Positions 21,310 to 30,792 of a DNA stretch of 44,733 bases are shown in pieces. The DNA lies in assembly GCA_032718475.1 (NCBI GenBank), contig JAUCBJ010001854.1, positions 1 to 44,733 on the forward strand. The letters are read 5' to 3'. This DNA comes from Nemertoderma westbladi. Its lineage: Eukaryota; Xenacoelomorpha; Nemertodermatida; Nemertodermatidae. The position numbers and the translations under genes are program-made. The stretch's first letter is position 1; every line of letters starts with the position of its first letter. Under the pieces are notes generated by a model. That model was not told where the DNA came from and ran no database searches. It was given only the letters and a program-made list of their open reading frames with translations.

Positions 21310-24300
21310 CTAGTGATGCATCGCTCTCTGCAGAAGAGGTGAGAGTCCTTGCGAGATGTCTGGTATGCCAGATTTCCAATCCTTATCACGGATTTCCACA
21401 ACGGGTTTATTTGTGGCTGTGGGTTTCTGATCCAAAGCGTTGTCTCCGGAAGTATGTAGTACAGACAGATCTACTGTGGGTTTGAATAACTTCGATTTAC
21501 TCGCCTGAGTTTTAGGCTTGACTTTCTCCGCTCCCTTGGCCTGTCTAATTTCTGCTGTAGTAAGATGAGGAGGCCATTCTTCTTCTTCTTTGTAGAGGAA
21601 GTCGGGTCCACCTAACCAGTCTGGAGTATCTACCAGTTCTTGTGGAGTTGCTCCCCTGGAAGCGATGTCCGCTGGATTAATCGTTCCGGGGCAATGTCTC
21701 CATTGATCCATCGTCGTGCGACTGAGTATAATAGCTACTCTGTTGGTAACGAAGACGCTGAACTGACAGACTTCATTGGTGATATACTCCAACACGAGTA
21801 AAGCGTCGGTCCAATAGACAGTTTTCTCCAGGGGATAGTCGATCTGTTCTGTTACATTCCGGCCGATGGCTGTAGCGTAAAGAGCCGCTTTTAACTCCGC
21901 TCGAGGAACTTTCAACTTGTTGTTTATCAATGCCTTAGAGGTAACCAAGGCGACTTTGATTCCGTCCGGAGTTTCCACCCTTAGGTAGGCTACTATACCT
22001 ATTCCCATATCGCTGGCGTCTCCAAACACATGGAGTTGATATGAATACGTAGGGAGAACATGACCAAAATATGAACGGGAAATTATAAAGTTTTCGATGG
22101 CTGGTAGAGAATCTTCCCATTTCATCCACTTCTTTAATAATTCTCCCTTAAGTGGATCGTCCCATGAGTGGTTTTCAAGCCACATTTGTTGTACTAAACT
22201 CCGAGCAATCAATATAACTGGGCTAATAAATCCCAATGGATCGAAATAAGTGCTCAGGATACTTAAACAAATCCGTTTAGTCCGAACTGGATTATCTCGC
22301 TGTTTTAATTGGAAAAACAGGATATCTCTTTCTGTGTCCCATTTCAAACCAAGGGTCTTAGTTTCTGGGAGATCATCCTTTATTAGATCTAGGTCTTTTG
22401 TTCCTCGATCTTCTACCGGGATCGACTCCAGAAACTCACGGGAGTTGCTAGTGAATTTAGTTAGTCGAAATCCACCTTTCTTTAAGCATTCTACCGTTCC
22501 TTTAGCGACTTCAATGGCTTCTTCGACTGATGGAAGGGACTTCAGATTATCGTCCATGTAGATGTCTCGTTTGATATTGTCGATCACCTCTTTAGAGAAG
22601 GCGTCTCGGTTGTCATCCGCAGTAGTGCGCACAACGGAACAGGCGTTTGAAGGGCTCGAGATTATCCCAAAGGCTTGGATGGTCATCCAGTACTCCACAG
22701 GTTTCTTATTGAGGTCTCCTTCAGGCCACCACAAAAATCGTAGGCTATCTCGATCCCTATCCAGCGCTTTGACTTGTAAGAACATGCCTTCTATATCTGA
22801 GGCAAAAGCAATGGAGTATTGTCTTAACCTTAATAATATTCCCAACAAGGATTGGAGTAAGTTGGGTCCGGGTAACAATTCAGAATTAAGAGATTGGCCC
22901 ATATAAAGGGCGGAACCGTCAAACACCACTCGTACTTCATGGGGTTTACCGGGTTTGGGAACGTAATGGTGAGTTAAATAATACGTTCTCTCAGTTATAG
23001 GTGTTTCTTCCGGTACTAGCTCCGCATATCCCTTGCTAATAAACTTCTTCAACTGCGTTTGATACATTTCTTTAGCTGAAGAATTTGCCGTAAGACGTCG
23101 ATGTAGTTGAGCAATTCTTTTCTCTGCCAAAGGTCTGTTGTTAATGAACTTTGGTTCTCGCTTTCGGAAAGGAAGTCCGATCTCATATCTACCTTGATCT
23201 TTAAGAAAACGAGTAGTTGTCGCTTGGATCTGCTTGGCTCTTTCTTCCTCCACCGATAGGGCCTTATCGTAGGAGTTGGGCTCTACAACCTCTTGAGTAA
23301 AGAATCTTACGGCGTGTTCATCCCGAGTCTTGGCATTATAACGTTCAATGACGTCATTAAGCTCGTCGTTATAGTCGTCTCGCTCGGATGGGAGAAGGAG
23401 TTGACATAAGTTCACTTGATTTTGCCAAGTCTCGCTTTCCTCAAGGAGATCGATGGCATTCTCCTCATCGAAGAGTTGATGTATATCGTCGTTGTCTGAG
23501 GAGTATGGAGTTCCCTCAGTTGGATCGTCGAACTCACTGTTCTCAACTTCCCATTCTCGCACTTGATATACCTGATCTTTCGGTAATCTTTCCATGAGAG
23601 TTCTACGGGAAGGGCCAGTAAAGTACCAACCTACTCTAGTTCTTACCGCATAGGTTTGTAGTGGCTGCGGTTGAGCAGGCCGTTTCTCCAATGTCTCGAG
23701 CGCCTCATGCGCGTTTTGGCCGATGAGTATTTGCACTCCAGGATAATCTGTCTGGAATCGAGGTATCTTAAGATGTTGGATGCTCTCATCCTCGTCCCAA
23801 TTATAAAGGTCTGCTTGGGTAGTAGCGAAGTTCTTTATAGCCACCATTTTCACTGACCTTATGCTATGTTCTCCTAGTTCGTCCTGGGGGGTGGACAACG
23901 CACCTACATAATAATCCGCTGTTACTGTAGATTTCCAAACCTGCATAATTCCTGACATGTTTAGCTTAGTTCGGAACTTGGGTTGTCCAGCGAATATGTC
24001 TTCGGCTAGCTCTTTGTCGATGAATGTTCCTGTACTACCGGAGTCAAGGAGGGCGTTCACTACATAACTCCTTTTTGGTCCGTGGACCCTTACCTGTACC
24101 ACAGGAAATTCTCTAATCCCTACATTGGAAGTTGGCGCTTTCCAAAATGGTTGTTGATCAGAAGTAGTTAGGGTGAGGTCGCTGTCCGTATCCTTTTCAT
24201 ACGTGAGTGCTCGATACACTGTGGTATTTATCGTGTAACAGGATTCGTTTTCGTCGGAGAACTCGTCCGTATAGAATCCTTCCATCTCAGATAGATCAGT

Positions 24301-24516
24301 GTCTTTCACATCACTGAATTGGACATGTAATTCGGAATCACTTACCTGACTCGGACTATTTCGCTCGAATTCAGTGTGCAACAAGATATGATGTTTCGCA
24401 CCGCACTTGGCACATCTTGTGTCAGAGTAACAGGTTCGCCGTTGGTGTCCTTGTCTGAGGCAATTATAACACAACCGCTTATCCCACATGACTTCACGTC
24501 TCTCAGTTAATGATTT
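21310..24516 (-). CDS. BEL/Pao Gag zinc knuckle, protease, reverse transcriptase and RNase H
   Basis: The ORF is formally open from 24552, but its first 12 codons belong to the inserted TIR element; genuine coding resumes at 24516. Numbering from 24552: CYNCLRQGHQRRTC (about 28-41) is a CCHC zinc knuckle, with a second CAKCGAKHH beside it. LLDSGSTGTFID (about 167-178) is the retropepsin-type active site of the Pao peptidase family. RT covers about 470-760 with VRVVFDGSA, FASDIEGMFLQV (first catalytic Asp) and IYMDDNL (about 663), the catalytic box. RNase H follows with HVFGDASDMGIG (about 840), KAALYATAI, WTDALLVLEY and NPADIASRG (about 960). It ends at TAG 21310-21312 in the RH-IN linker, and the same frame continues beyond. 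The motifs themselves are intact. Confidence 0.94.
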   Translation of the reverse strand, partial: KSLTERREVMWDKRLCYNCLRQGHQRRTCYSDTRCAKCGAKHHILLHTEFERNSPSQVSDSELHVQFSDVKDTDLSEMEGFYTDEFSDENESCYTINTTVYRALTYEKDTDSDLTLTTSDQQPFWKAPTSNVGIREFPVVQVRVHGPKRSYVVNALLDSGSTGTFIDKELAEDIFAGQPKFRTKLNMSGIMQVWKSTVTADYYVGALSTPQDELGEHSIRSVKMVAIKNFATTQADLYNWDEDESIQHLKIPRFQTDYPGVQILIGQNAHEALETLEKRPAQPQPLQTYAVRTRVGWYFTGPSRRTLMERLPKDQVYQVREWEVENSEFDDPTEGTPYSSDNDDIHQLFDEENAIDLLEESETWQNQVNLCQLLLPSERDDYNDELNDVIERYNAKTRDEHAVRFFTQEVVEPNSYDKALSVEEERAKQIQATTTRFLKDQGRYEIGLPFRKREPKFINNRPLAEKRIAQLHRRLTANSSAKEMYQTQLKKFISKGYAELVPEETPITERTYYLTHHYVPKPGKPHEVRVVFDGSALYMGQSLNSELLPGPNLLQSLLGILLRLRQYSIAFASDIEGMFLQVKALDRDRDSLRFLWWPEGDLNKKPVEYWMTIQAFGIISSPSNACSVVRTTADDNRDAFSKEVIDNIKRDIYMDDNLKSLPSVEEAIEVAKGTVECLKKGGFRLTKFTSNSREFLESIPVEDRGTKDLDLIKDDLPETKTLGLKWDTERDILFFQLKQRDNPVRTKRICLSILSTYFDPLGFISPVILIARSLVQQMWLENHSWDDPLKGELLKKWMKWEDSLPAIENFIISRSYFGHVLPTYSYQLHVFGDASDMGIGIVAYLRVETPDGIKVALVTSKALINNKLKVPRAELKAALYATAIGRNVTEQIDYPLEKTVYWTDALLVLEYITNEVCQFSVFVTNRVAIILSRTTMDQWRHCPGTINPADIASRGATPQELVDTPDWLGGPDFLYKEEEEWPPHLTTAEIRQAKGAEKVKPKTQASKSKLFKPTVDLSVLHTSGDNALDQKPTATNKPVVEIRDKDWKSGIPDISQGLSPLLQRAMHH

Positions 24517-25361
24517 GTGGCTGGCCACGAGAAAAGGGACCTTATGTCGCAAAACCTGATTCTGAGATAATCGCGTTTAAAGTTTCCCTCTATTTTTGAA
24601 CAAATTTAATTGGATTATCAATTTAGAAATGTATAAAACGATGAGGGAAATTCAAATTGGTTCTGATATTCAATATACCTAGGAAATAACTAATTACAGG
24701 AAGCAATATAAGATGTTGCAGTGTTGTATACAACACTGTCTTAGGGTTTTCATGTCTGAATTTAGGACTGTAATAAATTGAAATTGTAATACTGTAATAG
24801 GTACTGTAGGCCTACAGTTATTTTTTAAATGTAATATGGCTGTCATTTTCTTAATTTAAATTCGTTAGTTCTTAAATTTTGTAATCCCAATAAAGAATTC
24901 AAAATACAAATAATTTTAAAATTTGTTAAAAAAATTTATCTTTTTGAAAAAATGTTAAATTAAAAAAAAAATTTTTTGGTTAGGCCTACATGTTTTTTTG
25001 AAAATTTTGCAAATTTTTTTTTTAAATAGTTCATGAACAATATTAATAGTTTCAAAGTGTTAAAAGTTGTATAAAAAGCCGATTAACATTGAACTGCCTA
25101 ACTATATAGTAAGAATTGCTATGATATTATTAATATTTTCCATTTTTTTAAATAATCGCTTCTTATAACCGCTATTAATAAAAAATTTTTTGCTACCCGA
25201 TTCACCTTCACATAAATCGCTATAACTTTTTTTTAGAAATTGATATTGAGACACCGTTTTTTTTGTTAAAATCTCTGGAAAATTCTGCATCTCGTAGGCC
25301 TAATAACTCAAAATCGACCTCCGGTGACATAAGGTCCCTTTTCTCGTGGCCAGCCACATTT
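24513..25361. mobile_element. 841-bp TIR element inserted in Gag (24517-25357) with ATTT duplication
   Basis: Terminal inverted repeats begin GTGGCTGGCCACGAGAAAAG at 24517 and, inverted, at 25357. The first 32 bp of each are identical and similarity fades over about 60 bp. A 4-bp target duplication ATTT lies at 24513-24516 and 25358-25361. The interior is AT-rich with no transposase, so it is a non-autonomous DNA transposon (MITE-like). Conceptual removal of the element and one ATTT joins the two Gag pieces in a single frame across the zinc-knuckle region, which supports these exact boundaries. The 4-bp duplication does not settle the superfamily. Confidence 0.88.
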
Positions 25362-26099
25362 CTTTAGGAATTCATCACACATATTCAAGCGATGGGTCCC
25401 ATCACATAGCGCACATTTCGGTTTGATGTTACTTACCTTATTTTGCGTAACATTGTGCACACTTGTTTTTTCTTCGGGCTTTCTCACCTGAATTCTCTTG
25501 GGAGACGTAGGAGGAGTTTTTCTTACCTGTTCTCTCCTGTCATTGGTTCGAGACTTGAATTTACTTACCTGATCTTTAGGCATTTTATTGACATAATAAG
25601 ATCTGTCAGTGTCTTTCCCGCTATCTTCTCCTTGAGAAGTCTGGCTTTCGCCGTCGTCTGTGTAACACACTGGTGTTACCCTTCTCCTAGAGACGGGTTT
25701 TTCACTTACCTTGTTTTCAGGTGTCTTCTCTCTGGACAGTTTTAGGAGCTGTAATTTCACTTCTCCATCTAGGAATGACATGAGATCAGCCATGGTAGGG
25801 TCTCGTCGTTGTTGTTCCATCATATATAACACTTTCTTATCCCAGCGTGTACCTACTCCACCCTTCGGTAAAGTAGAAGCCACTGCTCTAATAACCATAG
25901 CATTCTGATACTCATGAGACTTACCTAGCCAATCTAATTGTCTGCAGATCTCTTGAATCTCATCGGAAAACTCTATAATTCCGCTGCTAATAAACTTTCG
26001 GGGCGCTACCAACTTTGCATACAAATACCCAGCTATGTTATTCCTATTACCATACCTGATGTTTAGTGTATCCCAAACTTGTCTTAATCCGTCTGGATG
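25308..26099 (-). CDS. BEL/Pao Gag, C-terminal part (capsid-like region and zinc-knuckle start)
   Basis: It continues in the same frame as the N-terminal Gag ORF after TGA 26100-26102. It reads HPDGLRQVWDTLNIRYGN, then FSDEIQEICRQLDWLG and DLMSFLDGEVKLQLLK, typical of the DUF1759-type Gag region of BEL/Pao elements. A Lys/Arg-rich linker follows, then CALCDGTHRLNMCDEFLKK, the first Cys/His motif, which normally leads into CYNC. True Gag coding stops at about 25359; the remaining codons to 25308 come from the inserted TIR element. The TGA could derive from CGA by a CpG transition (inference). Confidence 0.85.
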   Translation of the reverse strand, partial: HPDGLRQVWDTLNIRYGNRNNIAGYLYAKLVAPRKFISSGIIEFSDEIQEICRQLDWLGKSHEYQNAMVIRAVASTLPKGGVGTRWDKKVLYMMEQQRRDPTMADLMSFLDGEVKLQLLKLSREKTPENKVSEKPVSRRRVTPVCYTDDGESQTSQGEDSGKDTDRSYYVNKMPKDQVSKFKSRTNDRREQVRKTPPTSPKRIQVRKPEEKTSVHNVTQNKVSNIKPKCALCDGTHRLNMCDEFLKKCGWPREKGPYVTGGRF

Positions 26100-28616
26100 T
26101 CAAATAAACTTTAACGCCATTAACTTGGGAGATCCTTCCAAGCACTCGATGAGGAATCTAAGTTTCTCTCCATTAGATAGCACAGAGTTCTGTATGTTAT
26201 CTTTGTAATATTCATTAAAAGGTAACCATTTCATCTCATCTCCATTGAACTTGACGATCTCTCCCACCTTTACCGCTTGCCGGGCTTCGGTTCTAGCCAT
26301 TTGACGCGTAAAACTTTCTTGGGCCATCGAGTTATTTAATATCGAGTTATCGGTATATAAATTTCTCGGATTATGATCCGGTCTATAGGGAATATCATTA
26401 TCAACAGGTCTATAATTACCCTTAATAGGGTTCACTATAGGAGTTTCTACTTCGCTAGCAGTATAGATGCGTGTAGGCTCCACACCTTGTGCATGAGATA
26501 CTTCAGACCTAACAGGTTGACACATTGTTACAGGGGGTGGTGGTATACCCTTTTGTGTATTTACTAATTTATCGCGTTCTAGCGCGATACTTTGCTGCAC
26601 TTCTTGCAACTCTAGCCTACTTTCCCTTACTGTGCCCTTGAATTGCTGAACGGTCTCCTGCATCTGTCCGAGCAGGAGATCCATCCCCCGTCGTCTCTCA
26701 TCCGCCCATTCGACCGCCGAAGCGGGATTCGCCAACGTTGTAGCGGGCGGATGAGGGACAACGGGCGACAAATCATGAATATTTCGCTCGGAGTCCAGGG
26801 CATGAACTGTCTCATGGGCTGTTCTGCTGGGCACAGCTAGCTTAGTACTGTGCAAAGGGAATTTAGAGGTAGGTTCAGGGAGTACAGGTGTCTCTACCAC
26901 CGAAAGGGTAGCAGGCCTAATTATTTCAGGCTCATCTACTATAGTAGGGAGTCTCTCTATTGTAATTATTTGGTCTGTGGGTTCTGTACTACCTAAGTTG
27001 GTGTTATTTAGTTGCCTTCTAACAGCTGGAGGCAAATCAGGCAATTTCTGACGGTGGGATGTTCTTTTACGTCTGCTTAGGTGAGATCTATTTCCTTTGC
27101 CTTCAGTATCGGTGGTATCGCCTTCCTCAGATGATGTATATCCCTGTCTTTTGGGAGTAGATCGATTCATCATCTGCATATTACTAGCTGTTAACTGTTT
27201 ATTTATGCAGTCTTGATTCTCCTGAATATTTTCCAGTTCTAATTGGGCGATCTCTTCAGCCGCTATCCGTTCTGCTTCTGCCGCTGCCATTGCCGCTTTT
27301 CTTTCCATTTCGGCTGCTTTTCTTTTCGCTTCTGCCTCTGCCGCTGCCGCTTTTCTTTCCATTTCGGCTGCTTTGCTTTCCTCTTCGGCTGCTTTCCTTT
27401 CCGCTTCGGCAGCTGCTACTGCTGCTTTCTTTCTGTCTTCTATACGTTTTTTCTTTACTTGTTCTTCTTGGACTCGTGTGATGCGGAGTTGTTCATCAAA
27501 TTTAGCCTGGTTCGCAGCCCTCATTTCCACATCGATGGCATCCAACACACGCTGAGTTCCTTCACTATTAGGGCTAAGTCCATCTAACCTTCTCCTCAAC
27601 TCTTCATCACCTAAAAAACGTTGATAGTCTGACAGATAGATGTCAATGGCATCCCTCTTATGCGGCTTCTCTGCCGTCGCTTCACTTTCCACTTGGGAAA
27701 AAGTAGCGTCTGTTGATTCTCCATGGGTTGAGCGCTCCTCCAGCTGAGCTTTCCACTGAGCCGTTCCTTGAACCTGGAGACTCACCCATTGAAACCAAGT
27801 CTTTACGGCAACTTGCAACGACGTGTCTTGTCTTCTTTTAGAAGCCTCCTCAAAGGCCGATAAGATTAGTCTGATTCGCAGAATTCTTTCTCTAACTTGA
27901 TAAAGCAGTTGTCCCTGCTCTTGAGGTCCTTGTGGTTGTTGAAACAGTTGTCCTTTTACTCGCTCCATAGAGCTGAAGAATCCCTGTGCGTATCCGGCTG
28001 CGGACCTCTTCCACACAGCTGGATCGATGGTTTCCTTGGCTACTCCCATCTGGTGTATGTCTTCCCAGGCAGCTTCTGATAAATCAAACGGGAGTCCGGG
28101 TCCGGGGAAGTTCCATTGCGACTCGACAATAGACTTCAGTTCTTCCCTTGTGTATCCTGCATAACTATCTTTAGTTGATCGCTGACTTCTCGCCCAATCG
28201 ATCTGGTGTTCTTCCACCGCGATCAATATCCTAGTGAGTACTGCTGCAGGAAGGATGAGAAGGGGATCCGAATAAACCGCATCCGTCATCTTTGCTCCGC
28301 GCTCGGGTGTCAGCTCTACAGTATCCTCACTACTGGAGCTGTCGGGCCGCTGAGAAGTAAGTTCTTGGCTCGCGGGTTGTTGCTGTTCCGCTGCTTCTTG
28401 GTCCCGCTTGACCTGAGCTCGAGTGCCTATGATAGACCTATGGTGTTGGACCAGCCTAGGTTCTGATATTACTACTGGAGGGATGACCTTCCTCACAGTG
28501 GGAGGTGAACTGAACTTAGGACTAGATGGTTCTACACCTCTATCTGAGTTGCAGATAGTTACATCTAATAAACTGTCTGACAGGTTCTGCTTAGTATCAC
28601 ACATGTTTGTGTGCAC
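26100..28616 (-). CDS. BEL/Pao Gag, unusually long N-terminal part
   Basis: 838 codons from ATG 28616, the first ATG of the open frame. Residues 1-110 are Ser/Pro/Glu-rich and probably disordered. Residues 110-330 are predicted mostly helical (EEHQIDWARSQRST, WNFPGPGLPFDLSEAAWEDI). About 375-470 is a long Ala/Glu/Lys/Arg heptad-like helix with repeated AERKAAEEESKAAEMERKAA-type units. A Ser/Thr/Pro-rich segment and a second short helix (QMQETVQQFKGTVRE) follow. The canonical BEL/Pao Gag core starts only at about 780 (VKFNGDEMKWLPFNEYYKDN). The roughly 780-residue extension before the core is far longer than usual. The ORF ends in TGA at 26100-26102; the same frame continues as Gag. Confidence 0.87.
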   Translation of the reverse strand: MHTNMCDTKQNLSDSLLDVTICNSDRGVEPSSPKFSSPPTVRKVIPPVVISEPRLVQHHRSIIGTRAQVKRDQEAAEQQQPASQELTSQRPDSSSSEDTVELTPERGAKMTDAVYSDPLLILPAAVLTRILIAVEEHQIDWARSQRSTKDSYAGYTREELKSIVESQWNFPGPGLPFDLSEAAWEDIHQMGVAKETIDPAVWKRSAAGYAQGFFSSMERVKGQLFQQPQGPQEQGQLLYQVRERILRIRLILSAFEEASKRRQDTSLQVAVKTWFQWVSLQVQGTAQWKAQLEERSTHGESTDATFSQVESEATAEKPHKRDAIDIYLSDYQRFLGDEELRRRLDGLSPNSEGTQRVLDAIDVEMRAANQAKFDEQLRITRVQEEQVKKKRIEDRKKAAVAAAEAERKAAEEESKAAEMERKAAAAEAEAKRKAAEMERKAAMAAAEAERIAAEEIAQLELENIQENQDCINKQLTASNMQMMNRSTPKRQGYTSSEEGDTTDTEGKGNRSHLSRRKRTSHRQKLPDLPPAVRRQLNNTNLGSTEPTDQIITIERLPTIVDEPEIIRPATLSVVETPVLPEPTSKFPLHSTKLAVPSRTAHETVHALDSERNIHDLSPVVPHPPATTLANPASAVEWADERRRGMDLLLGQMQETVQQFKGTVRESRLELQEVQQSIALERDKLVNTQKGIPPPPVTMCQPVRSEVSHAQGVEPTRIYTASEVETPIVNPIKGNYRPVDNDIPYRPDHNPRNLYTDNSILNNSMAQESFTRQMARTEARQAVKVGEIVKFNGDEMKWLPFNEYYKDNIQNSVLSNGEKLRFLIECLEGSPKLMALKFI

Positions 28617-29950
28617 AGTTGAATGCCTACTGCTATATTACAGTCTAAGCAAGTCTAGTAATTCAGTATTAACTGTTAGCCTAGTAATTAATTACCGATA
28701 CTGCTACTCAGTGTAGCGTGATGTATATAATATTAGAATACCGGTATGCTTATAGTATATATAAGTATTATTAGTAACTAGAATTAATTACAGAATACCG
28801 GTATGATTTCAGCCTAAATTTATGTATATAATCGGCCTATCGTGAATACCGGTATACAGCTTACACTTATAATGTATATATATAAGTATAATTACAGACT
28901 AGAATTAATTACAGAATACCGGTATGATTTCAACCTATATTTATAAAAATAAAGATAGTAAACCTATTGTAAATACCGGTATATCAATTATTTTAGAATA
29001 ATTGAACTTCTGAATTTTAAGGGTTACTTGGTTACTTTAACTTACTTTATTACCGTTATTTAAGCAGTAGTCCAACTGATATTGAGACCTAATTGTTGTA
29101 TGGCAGGCCTACTATTGATAAATCGTTTGAGTTGATTTATAATATATATACCCGTTGAAATGGGTTTTTGTCAATGTTTGAAATAAATGTTATTATTTCT
29201 GGGGGAGTCACTACACATAAGCTGTGCGCTCTCAGTGGAGTGCTACTTGTTAGACACTAAAACAAATAATTCTAATTTAACTAAGTTACTTAATACTACA
29301 AATTACGTACAATTCCGGTTGAGATTACAATCTCTAAATAAACACAAAAAATTTAATTACAAATACACAAATACGAATTTTTAGGGTAATTTTACAAGAA
29401 GTCTACTAACCAGCCTAACAAAGGGTTAGAATATCTGGTTATTACAACGGACAGGTTACTACGGTATTTGAAAATAATAAGTAGTAGTAAATATATTGCG
29501 CTGTCCAGATAGGAAAATACCACCGTCTGACGACCTATAGCCGTATCGCTATAGGTACTACGTTATGTATCACGGAGTGTTCCTACCTAGAGATTAATTA
29601 CCGCGGTCTACCAGAACCAACGTGCCTATTAACCACTTTACAACACAAATATACTGCCTACACACTAATCACCTTCGGAAAGTACTGTACACTAAACCCT
29701 AAATTAGGTACAAGTACTTGTACAACAAATAATTAGTAGTTAAAATACTTGAACAGCTAAAAGAACCACGGTATCTGCCGGAGTGACCAAAGCACAAAAT
29801 CTCCAGTCTTTACCTACGCCGAGCAGCCCTGATGTAGTACCGGGGTTAGTTTAACTATAATGGTATGTATAACAAGCACAATTACTGTAGGAATAAACTT
29901 GGGGATATGAATGTTGCGAATAATCGCATAAACTCTGAATAATAAATATT

Positions 29951-30528
29951 ACGCTACGCGTACAAACCACTCAAACAAAATGCAGACCAAATACTGACCG
30001 ACTACTATCAAGCCTAAACAAACTACGGTATATGCAGACTCCGAAATGATTAGTTAGTATGCGTTCTAACCCAGTAGTACGACTTATTCTTTCACAGGGG
30101 GTTTACATCACAGCACTTGAAGCCCCTACTTTCCCAACTAGCACTTTATCGGACAGATGCTCTACACACACCGAAATTTCCTCAAACACAACAACAGCCA
30201 GACAACTATCCAGCCTACAAATTATCTAAATAAAATTATACGCTACCCGTACAGACTACACAAACAAAGTACAGACCAAACGCTGGCGGACTCCTATCAA
30301 GCCTAAATAAACCACAGGAAATGCAGACTCCGAAATGGTTAGGTAGTATGCGTTCTAACCCAGTAGTACGACTTATTCTTTAGATGGGGGTTTACCTTAC
30401 AGCTATGTCTGCCCCTACTTCCTAACCGTTCTTTATCGGACATACACTCTACATGCACTGCAATCCGTTCAGACCTAATCAACAGTCAGAACAACAGTCC
30501 AGCCTACAAATTGTCTGTACGATCTGAG
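29951..30528. repeat. 289-bp imperfect tandem duplication in the element leader
   Basis: Unit 1 (29951-30239) and unit 2 (30240-30528) share, in order, ACGCTAC, CAAGCCTAAA, GCAGACTCCGAAATG, GTATGCGTTCTAACCCAGTA, TTTATCGGACA and CCAGCCTACAAATT at a constant 289-bp offset, with scattered differences. Confidence 0.85.
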
Positions 30529-30763
30529 CAGGGTTACACGCCTTCTGCTCAATATCAACCTACTAGTAAATAAAATTGACAGAAATAAATAAGCTCCAGA
30601 AGAGACAAGGGGTGTACAGTCCCTAATCTCTTAAGCAGCCTACTAACACAATATCACAATCGAAATAATACTGTTGTACCTGTACTGTAAGTACCGGTTC
30701 GGATGCTCAGGCAGTCAGGCCTACTGGTTACCGGTCGACCGGTACTTTCGACTAGATTGCTTA

Positions 30764-30775
30764 CACCGCAATCCA
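30764..30775 (-). promoter_or_regulatory. Possible primer-binding site
   Basis: TGGATTGCGGTG on the element strand, 17 bases downstream of the 5' LTR. The leading TGG would pair with a tRNA CCA end. The rest was not matched to a particular tRNA and the offset is larger than usual, so this is tentative. Confidence 0.3.
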
Positions 30776-30792
30776 GAAGCATTATCTGTTAT

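Larger units (their letters stand above)
28617..30792 (-). other. Element leader (5' UTR) between 5' LTR and gag
   Basis: 2.18 kb with no ORF that looks coding. It holds a 289-bp imperfect tandem duplication (29951-30528) and, at 28739-28985, repeated AATACCGGTAT words in AT-rich DNA. A possible primer-binding site TGGATTGCGGTG lies at 30775-30764 (element sense), 17 bases inside the 5' LTR edge. I could not match it to a named tRNA. Such a long leader could carry packaging or translation signals. Confidence 0.6.

Noticed and set aside
27243-27587. Plus-strand Phe/Cys-rich ORFs opposite Gag
   Set aside because: Antisense of the Ala/Glu/Lys helix coding region; composition is a mirror of that repeat.
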